Source: Spirochaetaceae bacterium (lineage in GTDB: Bacteria > Spirochaetota > Spirochaetia > DSM-27196 > PWMO01). From it: DNA of 55,763 bases. The notes under the pieces are model-generated. The model was not told the DNA's origin, made no database searches, and saw only the letters and a program-made list of their open reading frames with translations. Made by a program: the position numbers and the translations under genes. Positions 49,024 to 55,763 of the stretch are shown in pieces (the first letter of the stretch is position 1; each line of letters starts with the position of its first letter). Location of the stretch: contig RECP01000054.1 in the NCBI GenBank assembly GCA_007693945.1, positions 1 to 55,763 on the forward strand, read 5' to 3'.

Positions 49024-50550
49024 TCACTCTGTTACCGGAGATGCCTGTGTCAGGGCGTCAACGAAGCGCTCGTAGCGCGCCCCTCGTGTACGGTAATAGT
49101 CCTGCATCCGGGGATCAGGATCAATTCTGGCTCCCGTCCTGATCCACACCGAAGCGAGGTCCTGGAGCGTGTCCGTCATACCGGCCGCATAGGCTGCCAC
49201 CATGGCCGACCCCATCGGTGCACCACGTGAACCGATCAACTGGACCACCGGCGCCTGCGCGACGTCGGCCTTGATCTGGTTCCACAACCGGCTCTTCTCA
49301 CCGCCTCCGGTGATGCGGATCTCGCGAATGTCAACCGCCGGATCAAGACGCCGTATCGCGTTGAGATAGATACCGTACTCCAGCGCCACCGCTTCCAGGA
49401 TGCTGCGATACAGATTCCCGACCGTATGCGACCAGGCAAGGTTCAGCCACGCACCGCGAAGGTGTGCCGCACTCGGCATCACCCTTCCGGCAACGTGCGG
49501 TATGAAGTACGGATCACTCAGTCGAGGCTCGACCTGTTCAGCCAACTCGTTGAGCGCCTCAAAGCTCTGACAGTCGAGCGCTTCGGGTTTGACCGACCCC
49601 AGCATCCTGCGAAACCACTCGAGATTCATGCCGCCGCCGTTGATGTACGCGTAGTGATGCCACAGGCCAGGTGTAACCGCCTGGCTGCACCCCAGTACAC
49701 GCGAAGGCACGTCCGGCATAAAGCTGTCAGACGTCAGCGAAAACACACTGGCCGTGCCGGCTACATCGACGCAGATACCGGGAGAAACCGCACCAGCCGC
49801 CAGGAAAGAGGCCGTGGTATCACCGCAGCCGGCCGCGACCGGAGTCCCCTCGGCAAGCCCTGAGAGCCGTGAAGCTTCGGCGGTCACCCGTCCGGCAATC
49901 TCGTGGGGCCGCAGGATTCGAGGCAGTCTGGCAGGGTCGACTCCGAACTCGCGGCACAAGTCTTCGTTCCAGCAGCTGTTGGCGTTGTCGGCAAAGCCCG
50001 AGAAGTGAAGATAGGTTACATCGATAAACGCCTGCTCACCGGTAAGACCGCCGAGACGCATCGCAGCGTAGGATCCCGGCTGCACAAAGGCGCTGACACG
50101 CTTGTACAGGTCGGGATGCTCCTCCTTCCACCACAGTATCTTGGGACCGTGATTGATACTCGGGACATTACCGCTGCTCTTCAGGATCTGATCCCCGGCA
50201 CGCTCTGCCATCCGGGTAATGTAGGGCGCACAACGCGTGTCGAGCCACGAGTCGTACGGCGTCACGTGAAGACCGTCGGCACCCACCGCGAGGATCCCGG
50301 CCATCTGACCGTCTATCGCAACCGCGCCGATCTCGGTCGCGGCCACCCCGGATTGCTCGATACATTGCTTCACCGTGCGGCAGACCGCCGTGAATTGCTC
50401 TTCAGGATCCTCTACCAGTGTCCCCGGTTGCTGTTCGATGATGTTGGACGGCTGGAACGCTTCGGCGAGGCACACGCCTTTGGCATCGCACAGGACGGCC
50501 TTGGTTCCCTGTGTTCCGACATCAACCCCGACTACATAATTGCCGCTCAT
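49024..50550 (-). CDS. FGGY-family carbohydrate kinase
   Basis: A 508-residue FGGY kinase. VVGVDVGTQGTKAVLCDA is the phosphate loop, VAIDGQMAGILAV the substrate loop, AAGCGDTTASFLAAGA contains the catalytic Asp, and ITGGGEKSRLWNQIKADVA the adenosine motif. It belongs to a different branch from the other two FGGY kinases here. Specificity is unknown; its partners (dehydrogenases, cupin isomerase) suggest that it phosphorylates a rare ketose or polyol. The ATG at 50550 follows AAGGGGCG. Confidence 0.85.
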   Translation of the reverse strand: MSGNYVVGVDVGTQGTKAVLCDAKGVCLAEAFQPSNIIEQQPGTLVEDPEEQFTAVCRTVKQCIEQSGVAATEIGAVAIDGQMAGILAVGADGLHVTPYDSWLDTRCAPYITRMAERAGDQILKSSGNVPSINHGPKILWWKEEHPDLYKRVSAFVQPGSYAAMRLGGLTGEQAFIDVTYLHFSGFADNANSCWNEDLCREFGVDPARLPRILRPHEIAGRVTAEASRLSGLAEGTPVAAGCGDTTASFLAAGAVSPGICVDVAGTASVFSLTSDSFMPDVPSRVLGCSQAVTPGLWHHYAYINGGGMNLEWFRRMLGSVKPEALDCQSFEALNELAEQVEPRLSDPYFIPHVAGRVMPSAAHLRGAWLNLAWSHTVGNLYRSILEAVALEYGIYLNAIRRLDPAVDIREIRITGGGEKSRLWNQIKADVAQAPVVQLIGSRGAPMGSAMVAAYAAGMTDTLQDLASVWIRTGARIDPDPRMQDYYRTRGARYERFVDALTQASPVTE

Positions 50551-50576
50551 CCGACGCCCCTTATCCCGCGTACGTC

Positions 50577-51629
50577 TCACTGTGCGTCAACGGTGAAGCC
50601 CTGCTTCAACCCAAACCCGGCAGCCACGCCGTCAAATGCCTGCTGTGCATCCGTCAGACTGAACCGGTGCGTGATAATGTCGCTCACCGACACAATTCCC
50701 CTGGCAATGAAATCAATGCAGGCGCGGTATTGACGCAGATTCTGCCGGGTTGTGCCACTGACAATCAACTGCCGGTAATGAATGAGATTGCTATTGAACA
50801 GAACCTCTTGACTGTCCGCGGGCAGTCCGCCGAACAGCATCAAGCGCCCGTTCAGCGCCAGCAATTCCAGCCCGCGCTTCTGCGCGGCGGCGGACGGCGC
50901 GGCGGTGATGCAGATGTCCACTCCCCGCCCGCCGGTATGTTCCGCGACGGCCTGGTCGAGTTCCTTTGGACCAACCGTCACAAACGTCGGCTCCCGTTCC
51001 CTGCACGCCTGCAGACGCTGTTGGTTGAGATCGTGGACCAGGATCAGCCCCGCGCCGAACAGCCGCTGAATCCTTGCGTGCATCAAGCCTATCGGTCCGG
51101 CCCCAATTATGAGCACAGCGTCACCCGGCCGCGTCTCACAGCGTTCGGCCGCGTTGAGGACACAGGAGAGGGGCTCGGCCAGTGCTGCCTCATCGAACGA
51201 TACGTTCCCGGGAATCAGCGCAACATTGCCCTGCATGACAGCTTCGCGTGGTACGCGCACATAGTCCGCAAATCCGCCGTCGATGTGAATTCCGAGCGCG
51301 CGGAGATCCGGGCACATCTGAGTATTACCGCTAACGCAGACGTTACATACCCCGCAGCCCATATTCGGATCCACGGTAACCCGCATCCCCTCGCGGTACC
51401 GGGTTACCGAACGGCCAACCGCCGCGATCTCCCCTGCTATCTCATGGCCCAGCGTCAAACCGCCGGAGGCTTCGGTGTGCGCATGCCCGTTCTTGTACAT
51501 TCTCAAATCGGTGCCACAGATGAACCCCGAGCGAACCCGTAACAGAATCTCGTCGTCACTGATCTCCGGTACGGCAACACGCGTAACATCCAGCCTCTGT
51601 TTGCCGACCAGTCGCACCGCCGTCATCAT
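50577..51629 (-). CDS. Zinc-dependent medium-chain dehydrogenase
   Basis: A 350-residue MDR alcohol/polyol dehydrogenase. Catalytic zinc ligands are in GFICGTDLRMYK and LTLGHEIAGE; the structural zinc lobe is GCGVCNVCVSGNTQMC (four Cys); the NAD fold is VLIIGAGPIGLMHARIQRLFG. Sorbitol-, threonine- and threitol-dehydrogenase relatives share this layout. The ATG overlaps the stop of the Gfo/Idh gene (ATGA). It probably oxidises or reduces a polyol in the seven-gene pathway. Confidence 0.87.
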   Translation of the reverse strand: MMTAVRLVGKQRLDVTRVAVPEISDDEILLRVRSGFICGTDLRMYKNGHAHTEASGGLTLGHEIAGEIAAVGRSVTRYREGMRVTVDPNMGCGVCNVCVSGNTQMCPDLRALGIHIDGGFADYVRVPREAVMQGNVALIPGNVSFDEAALAEPLSCVLNAAERCETRPGDAVLIIGAGPIGLMHARIQRLFGAGLILVHDLNQQRLQACREREPTFVTVGPKELDQAVAEHTGGRGVDICITAAPSAAAQKRGLELLALNGRLMLFGGLPADSQEVLFNSNLIHYRQLIVSGTTRQNLRQYRACIDFIARGIVSVSDIITHRFSLTDAQQAFDGVAAGFGLKQGFTVDAQ

Positions 51630-52663
51630 ACACTGACTCCTTGTGTCTCGAGCCTGACCGGCAGCGACTCACGGATCGAGCGGTTTCCGGCATTGACCAC
51701 TTCTACCGCGCGCAGTCCGTCGATTCCACCGACTTCGGGAACGCCATCATCCACAATCACCTGCACAAAACCGGCATCTTCAGCCTCATAGGCATCACTG
51801 AAGAGCGTGCGCCAGCTCTTCACTATCGGCTGTTGCACCTGGAGGGAGGCACTGCACACGGTGAGCGGCCGCTCAGCCAGCCCGCCGACAAACAGGATCC
51901 CCTTGGTTCCCAGGATCTCGGCACGCGAGTCGTATCCGTAGGCCACCGACACAGCGCCCTCGATTAGCCCTTGAGCGCCGTTCTCCAGCCGGGTTGACAG
52001 TACCACGTTATCGTAGAAATCCGGGAACTCGTCTCGCGCTTCGGGACAGCGGTAGTTGCCTGCCAGGGCGTACACCTCGCGCACCTCGCTGCCGGTAAAC
52101 CAGCGCAGCGTATCGATGTCGTGACTGTTGACCTCCGCCAGCGGGCCGTTGCTCGCGGCGATATCGTACATCCAGCGCTGCGGTACGCTGGGACCGTGCG
52201 TCAACGACTTGACAAGCACTACCTCGCCGATTTCTCCGTTGTCGATTGCCTGCTTGGCGGCACGGAACCCGGCGTCAAAGCGGCGCATGAAGCCGATCTG
52301 CAGCTTGACGCCGGCGCGATCGGCCGCGTCGATCATCTGACTGCACTCGTCAACGTTCAGCGCCATCGGTTTCTCGCACAGTACGTGCTTACCCGCGGCA
52401 GCTGCTGTCACAACGATTTCGCAGTGAGAATTGGTGGGCGTCACAACCACCACCGCGTCAACCGCGGCATCTGCGATGAGCCGGCGATAATCGGTGTACC
52501 AGTTATCCGCGCCGTAATCGTTCGCGGTCTGAAGTGCGGCTGCGCTATCGGAATCAGCGACAGCCACAAGCCGCGCACCTGCCGTCCGCCCGGCAAAACA
52601 GCGTGCATGAATCCTTCCCGCGCGCCCGCACCCGATGAGCCCCACTCCAACAGTGCTTTTCAT
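51626..52663 (-). CDS. Gfo/Idh/MocA-family oxidoreductase
   Basis: A 345-residue NAD(P)-dependent dehydrogenase. GVGLIGCGRAGRIHARC opens the Rossmann fold, HVLCEKPMALN is the EKP motif with the catalytic Lys, and GFMRRFDAGFRAAKQAI and EVNSHDIDTLRWF are substrate-domain signatures close to myo-inositol 2-dehydrogenase and related sugar-alcohol enzymes. First gene of the operon. GGAGAATAA precedes the ATG. Confidence 0.88.
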   Translation of the reverse strand: MKSTVGVGLIGCGRAGRIHARCFAGRTAGARLVAVADSDSAAALQTANDYGADNWYTDYRRLIADAAVDAVVVVTPTNSHCEIVVTAAAAGKHVLCEKPMALNVDECSQMIDAADRAGVKLQIGFMRRFDAGFRAAKQAIDNGEIGEVVLVKSLTHGPSVPQRWMYDIAASNGPLAEVNSHDIDTLRWFTGSEVREVYALAGNYRCPEARDEFPDFYDNVVLSTRLENGAQGLIEGAVSVAYGYDSRAEILGTKGILFVGGLAERPLTVCSASLQVQQPIVKSWRTLFSDAYEAEDAGFVQVIVDDGVPEVGGIDGLRAVEVVNAGNRSIRESLPVRLETQGVSV

Positions 52664-52691
52664 TTATTCTCCATTGCTGTTGTTCGGTAGC

Positions 52692-52721
52692 ATCTTAACG
52701 CATACCTGACCCGTACGTCAA
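52692..52721 (-). promoter_or_regulatory. Promoter of the seven-gene sugar-catabolic operon
   Basis: Minus strand: TTGACG (52716-52721), 18 bp, TAAGAT (52692-52697). It serves the operon from 52663 to 45551. The rest of the 197-bp gap to the next gene shows a small hairpin (52837-52851, TCGGCG-TGT-CGCCGA) just after the dehydrogenase stop, without a T-run. Confidence 0.5.
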
Positions 52722-52860
52722 GAAGCACGCAAGAGAAAGCAAGCCGCATGATGCTGATCGTGAGAAAGACCCCGACGCCGTTACCGGGCATATCGGGATA
52801 CACTACGCCAACCAGACCCGGTTTGCGTTTGCCGGTTCGGCGTGTCGCCGATCGTTCTCC

Positions 52861-53904
52861 TCAGAAGCGCAGCAGAGTCTTGATCGCGTCGGGACTGCCG
52901 GTGGCGGCGAAGGCGTCGGCCGCCTGCTGTACCGGGTACTGACCGGTGAGAAACAGCTCCGGATCGAGCTTCCCGGCACGAATCCACTCCAGCAGAGGCT
53001 CCTGTGCGGCCGCTTCGGCGATCCGGGTCGGCCACTGGTGCATAAAAAGGTTGAAGTTGTACGGTCCGCGGTTTTTCTTGAGCTTCACCGTCGCGGCTCC
53101 CACCACACCGTAGACACAGATCGACCCCGCCATGCGGATCAGCGGCAACGCCGCGTTGATGATCGACTCCTGGCCCACGGCGTCGATCACCGCGTCCACC
53201 GGTCGCCCCAGCACCTCCGGCAGCCGCACCAACTCCGGATCATCGGGTGAGAAGGCGCGGTCCGCTCCGGCTCTCCGCGCCCGCTCGCGTTTCTGCGCCA
53301 ACGGATCGACCACTCCAATCCAGCCCAGCCCCAGCAGCCGCGCAAAAAGACAGAACGAAAGCCCCACCGGACCAGCCCCGTACACCAGAATATCGTCATC
53401 GGCTTTGAGCCCGAAGTCGCTGAACGCTCCGTAGACCTCGCGCCAGGTGCACAGCAGCCCCGCAGTTTCGGCCGGTATGTCTTCGGGCACCCGCGTCATG
53501 ATCTGATAGATCTCGTCCCAGCCGTGTTCAGAGTCTGCCACCCCGTCGGCAACCATTGCCTGATGGTCGCTGACCAGCACGTACTCGCTGTCACCACCCC
53601 AGCCCGAACTGTAGCGGGCATCGGGACTTCCCAACAGCAGCCCGCCGATTACCTGATCACCGGGCTTGAAGGTTCGCACCTTGGCGCCCACCGCCTCGAC
53701 GATACCCACGTTCTCGTGGCCCAGCAGAAGCGGGTACATCTCGGCCCCGATACCCGGAAAGTGGCCCTCAATCAGTTTACGGTCGGTTGCATTACAGATG
53801 TAGGCAACTCTGGTTCGCACGACCGCCTGATAGGCCGACGGCTCAGGCTCCCCAATCTCGACCACCCCGACGCTGCCGGGTTTCAGCACTGCTACCGATT
53901 TCAT
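52861..53904 (-). CDS. Medium-chain dehydrogenase lacking the structural zinc lobe
   Basis: A 347-residue MDR protein. YPLLLGHENVG and YICNATDRK carry possible catalytic-zinc residues, and ILVYGAGPVGLSFCLFARLLG the cofactor fold. The four-cysteine structural lobe is missing (the segment is GSPDARYSSGWGGDSEYV). A zinc-independent or single-zinc enzyme is implied. Third gene of the operon starting at 55746. The substrate is unknown. Confidence 0.78.
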   Translation of the reverse strand: MKSVAVLKPGSVGVVEIGEPEPSAYQAVVRTRVAYICNATDRKLIEGHFPGIGAEMYPLLLGHENVGIVEAVGAKVRTFKPGDQVIGGLLLGSPDARYSSGWGGDSEYVLVSDHQAMVADGVADSEHGWDEIYQIMTRVPEDIPAETAGLLCTWREVYGAFSDFGLKADDDILVYGAGPVGLSFCLFARLLGLGWIGVVDPLAQKRERARRAGADRAFSPDDPELVRLPEVLGRPVDAVIDAVGQESIINAALPLIRMAGSICVYGVVGAATVKLKKNRGPYNFNLFMHQWPTRIAEAAAQEPLLEWIRAGKLDPELFLTGQYPVQQAADAFAATGSPDAIKTLLRF

Positions 53905-53916
53905 TGTGAGTCCACC

Positions 53917-54711
53917 CTATTCCACGGTCTTCAACCATCCGCCGTCCACGTAATAGGTGGAGCCGACACAGTAGGTCGCCTTGTCTGAGCACAGGAACGT
54001 GTAGAAATCGGCAAGCTCTTCAGGCGCGGCAAACCGGCCGATGGGAGTATGTTCCTTCGCGATCGCGTCCAGATACTGATCGACGGTCTGCTCCGTGTCG
54101 GCTGTCAGGATACCGGCTGTCTTGCGCCAGTCAGGCGTCAGTATCAGACCAGGGTTGATCGTGTTGACGCGGATGTTCTCTCCGATGAGCTCATTTGCCA
54201 GACACTTCGAAAGCATCACCAGGGCTGCCTTGGTCACGTTATAGATCGGTTCGTACCCCAACGGCTGCTTGGCACAGATTGACGCCGTGTTCAGAATGAC
54301 CCCGCCGCCGGCCGTTCTCATCAGCGGCACAATTCCGCGGGACAGACGGACCGCCGCCATGACGTGCAGATCCCAGTAGTATTGCCAGCGGTCGTCCCCG
54401 GCCTCCATAATGGTCTCGGAGCTTCCGGTTCCGGCGTTGTTGACCAGAATGTCCACCTGCCCGAAGGCCTGCTGGGCCGCAGTCACAACCTCCGCGATAT
54501 CCTGAACGACCGTGACGTCCGCTCCGACCCCGACAGCTTTCACAGCGTACTGCGACGCCACGCGCCGCGCCTCCTTATCCACCCTTTGTTCGTCGCGTGC
54601 GCAGAGCAACAGGTTGACTCCTTCTGCCGCCAACGATTCCGCGACTGCCAGCCCGATACCGACACTTCCACCGCTGATAACGGCACTCTTACCCCTTAAC
54701 CCCAGGTCCAT
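53917..54711 (-). CDS. SDR-family oxidoreductase
   Basis: A 264-residue classical SDR: SGGSVGIGLAVAE for cofactor, NNAGTG, TASICAK with the catalytic Ser, and YNVTK with Tyr and Lys. The ending VGSTYYVDGGW is typical. GAGGGGCTGAGC precedes the ATG. The neighbours are two MDR dehydrogenases with 12-15 bp gaps, so all three are co-transcribed. A sugar-acid or keto-sugar reduction is plausible. Confidence 0.85.
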   Translation of the reverse strand: MDLGLRGKSAVISGGSVGIGLAVAESLAAEGVNLLLCARDEQRVDKEARRVASQYAVKAVGVGADVTVVQDIAEVVTAAQQAFGQVDILVNNAGTGSSETIMEAGDDRWQYYWDLHVMAAVRLSRGIVPLMRTAGGGVILNTASICAKQPLGYEPIYNVTKAALVMLSKCLANELIGENIRVNTINPGLILTPDWRKTAGILTADTEQTVDQYLDAIAKEHTPIGRFAAPEELADFYTFLCSDKATYCVGSTYYVDGGWLKTVE

Positions 54712-54726
54712 GCTCAGCCCCTCCGG

Positions 54727-55746
54727 TCACAGTTCGATCATGACTTTGAGCGTCTGATCAGCGCTCTTCTCTATGTGGTGATACGCGTCCAGGTAGCGCT
54801 CAAAAGGGAAGGTATCGGTAACCAGCGGCTCCAGAACCACTTTGCCGTTCACAACCAGATCGATTGCCGTACGGTAGTCCGCATGCTGATACATCAGACT
54901 GCCGCGCAGCGTCAGCTCCCGGTCCTGAACCAACCCCAGATCGACCGTCGGTTTGTGACCGTATACCCCGACAACGACCAGAACGGACCCCTTGCGCGCC
55001 ACCGCTATACCGCCGGCTATAGCGGACTCCACACCGACGCACTCCAGGATTATGTCAGCCTTATCAGCGCCAAAATGACGTACGACCGCGTCGGCCAGGT
55101 CATTGTGCGCCACGTTCACGGCGGCCTCTATTCCGCAATCGCGCGCCTTTGCCAGACGCACGTCGCTGATATCGGTTATCATGACCGCTGCTGCGCCCAG
55201 CCCACGGGCCGCCTGAGCCACAAGGTTGCCGATCGGCCCGGCACCGAGCACCAGAACACGGCCGTCGGCGACGTCACCCGCACGCGCCAAAGCGTGCACG
55301 GCAACCGCCATCGGCTCGATCAATGCACCCTGATTGAAGCTCATGTCGCCGGGAAGCTTCACCGCGAGGGACTCGGGAACCGCGAAATATTCCTGCGCCG
55401 CGCCTCCCGTCTGGAAACCCATGACCTTCAGCGAATCACAGATATGGTGCATGCCGTGGCGGCACGGATAGCATTGGCCGCACACCACCTGCGGTACAAA
55501 GGTTACCCGATCACCAGCGGCAAAAGCGCTGACACCGGCGCCCACCCGCTCGACCTCTCCCGACACCTCATGCCCCTGCACCACCGGGTAGGAGGTATAG
55601 GGATGCAGCCCGTGAAACACATGGATGTCCGAGCCGCAGACACCGATCTTCCTGACCCGGATCAGGACTTCATGCGCCGCAACATCCGGCACGTCAACCT
55701 GGCGATACTCAATTGCTCCCGGCGCTGTCATAACCGCCTGCTTCAT
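54727..55746 (-). CDS. Zinc-dependent sorbitol-dehydrogenase-like MDR
   Basis: A 339-residue zinc alcohol dehydrogenase. KIGVCGSDIHVFHG and VVQGHEVSGEVE hold catalytic zinc ligands, VCGQCYPCRHGMHHICDS the structural zinc cysteines, and VLVLGAGPIGNLVAQAARGLG the NAD fold. It resembles L-iditol/sorbitol and L-galactonate-type dehydrogenases. AAAGGAGG lies 4 nt before the ATG at 55746. First visible gene of its operon; only about 17 bases precede it, so its promoter is outside the window. Confidence 0.87.
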   Translation of the reverse strand: MKQAVMTAPGAIEYRQVDVPDVAAHEVLIRVRKIGVCGSDIHVFHGLHPYTSYPVVQGHEVSGEVERVGAGVSAFAAGDRVTFVPQVVCGQCYPCRHGMHHICDSLKVMGFQTGGAAQEYFAVPESLAVKLPGDMSFNQGALIEPMAVAVHALARAGDVADGRVLVLGAGPIGNLVAQAARGLGAAAVMITDISDVRLAKARDCGIEAAVNVAHNDLADAVVRHFGADKADIILECVGVESAIAGGIAVARKGSVLVVVGVYGHKPTVDLGLVQDRELTLRGSLMYQHADYRTAIDLVVNGKVVLEPLVTDTFPFERYLDAYHHIEKSADQTLKVMIEL

Positions 55747-55763
55747 AACGCCTCCTTTACTTG

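Noticed and set aside
1-55763. tRNA genes, CRISPR arrays, insertion sequences or integrase-linked islands.
   Set aside because: No cloverleaf-like intergenic stretch, no regularly spaced repeats, no transposase or integrase motif, and no terminal repeats were found on reading both strands.

Overview
The window (about 55.8 kb, roughly 60% G+C) is chromosomal DNA of a free-living, sugar-degrading bacterium, most likely a spirochaete. Pointers are a long PPi-dependent phosphofructokinase, a UDPGP-type sugar-1-phosphate uridylyltransferase, and a substrate-binding protein whose signal peptide ends LFAGG, a common Spirochaeta/Treponema style. This placement is inference. I see no tRNA, rRNA, insertion sequence, prophage or CRISPR array. 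Coding density is high and many operons use 4-bp ATGA stop/start overlaps.

Region 1 (1-31,600). The left half is mostly housekeeping and central sugar metabolism: a DHH-PHP-SDR-SDR operon (4375 to 21, minus), glk-UGP-hisI (plus), a small basic protein with dcd, folB, an LCP-family protein with a large ectodomain, DAHP synthase-proA-proB, an ArsC/Spx-like protein, asnS, a flavodiiron protein, manA-yaiI, galK, pfp and a PfkB kinase. It ends with a ribose-type ABC transporter operon (binding protein, ATPase, permease, EthD-like protein, FGGY kinase). A GntR/HutC regulator and a divergent aldo/keto reductase adjoin it. The transporter and reductase promoters share a 25-bp sequence over the -10 that looks like the regulator's site.

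Region 2 (31,641-39,650, minus). This is a bacterial microcompartment operon of the sugar-phosphate-utilising kind. In transcription order it holds a deoxyribokinase-like PfkB kinase, BMC-H, a divergent tandem-BMC protein, a second BMC-H, two EutN/CcmL pentamers, BMC-T, an acylating aldehyde dehydrogenase, two more pentamers, RpiB and DeoC. A DeoR-family regulator lies upstream. The operon promoter carries a TGTTA-N6-TAACA palindrome over the -10, with the same arms and spacing as the classical DeoR operator, and a second palindrome downstream. The likely pathway is 2-deoxyribose to deoxyribose-5-phosphate (kinase, cytosol), then acetaldehyde plus glyceraldehyde-3-phosphate (DeoC, in the shell), then acetyl-CoA (aldehyde dehydrogenase). 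No phosphotransacylase or dedicated alcohol dehydrogenase is present, and RpiB lacks its usual catalytic cysteine.

Region 3 (39,788-55,746). It starts with a URO-D-fold methyltransferase-like gene, a xylulokinase-like FGGY kinase plus inositol-monophosphatase pair under a LacI-type palindromic site, and transketolase. A seven-gene operon of unknown substrate follows (Gfo/Idh/MocA oxidoreductase, zinc dehydrogenase, FGGY kinase, shikimate-dehydrogenase-like protein, cupin phosphoglucose isomerase, D-2-hydroxyacid dehydrogenase, UlaG-like metallohydrolase). A three-dehydrogenase operon ends the window.

Two cross-cutting signals stand out. First, at least seven genes have a promoter whose -10 ends 8-10 nt before the ATG with no Shine-Dalgarno, which predicts leaderless or nearly leaderless mRNAs. 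Second, a 19-codon leader ORF before deoR resembles the first residues of a sugar ABC ATPase.
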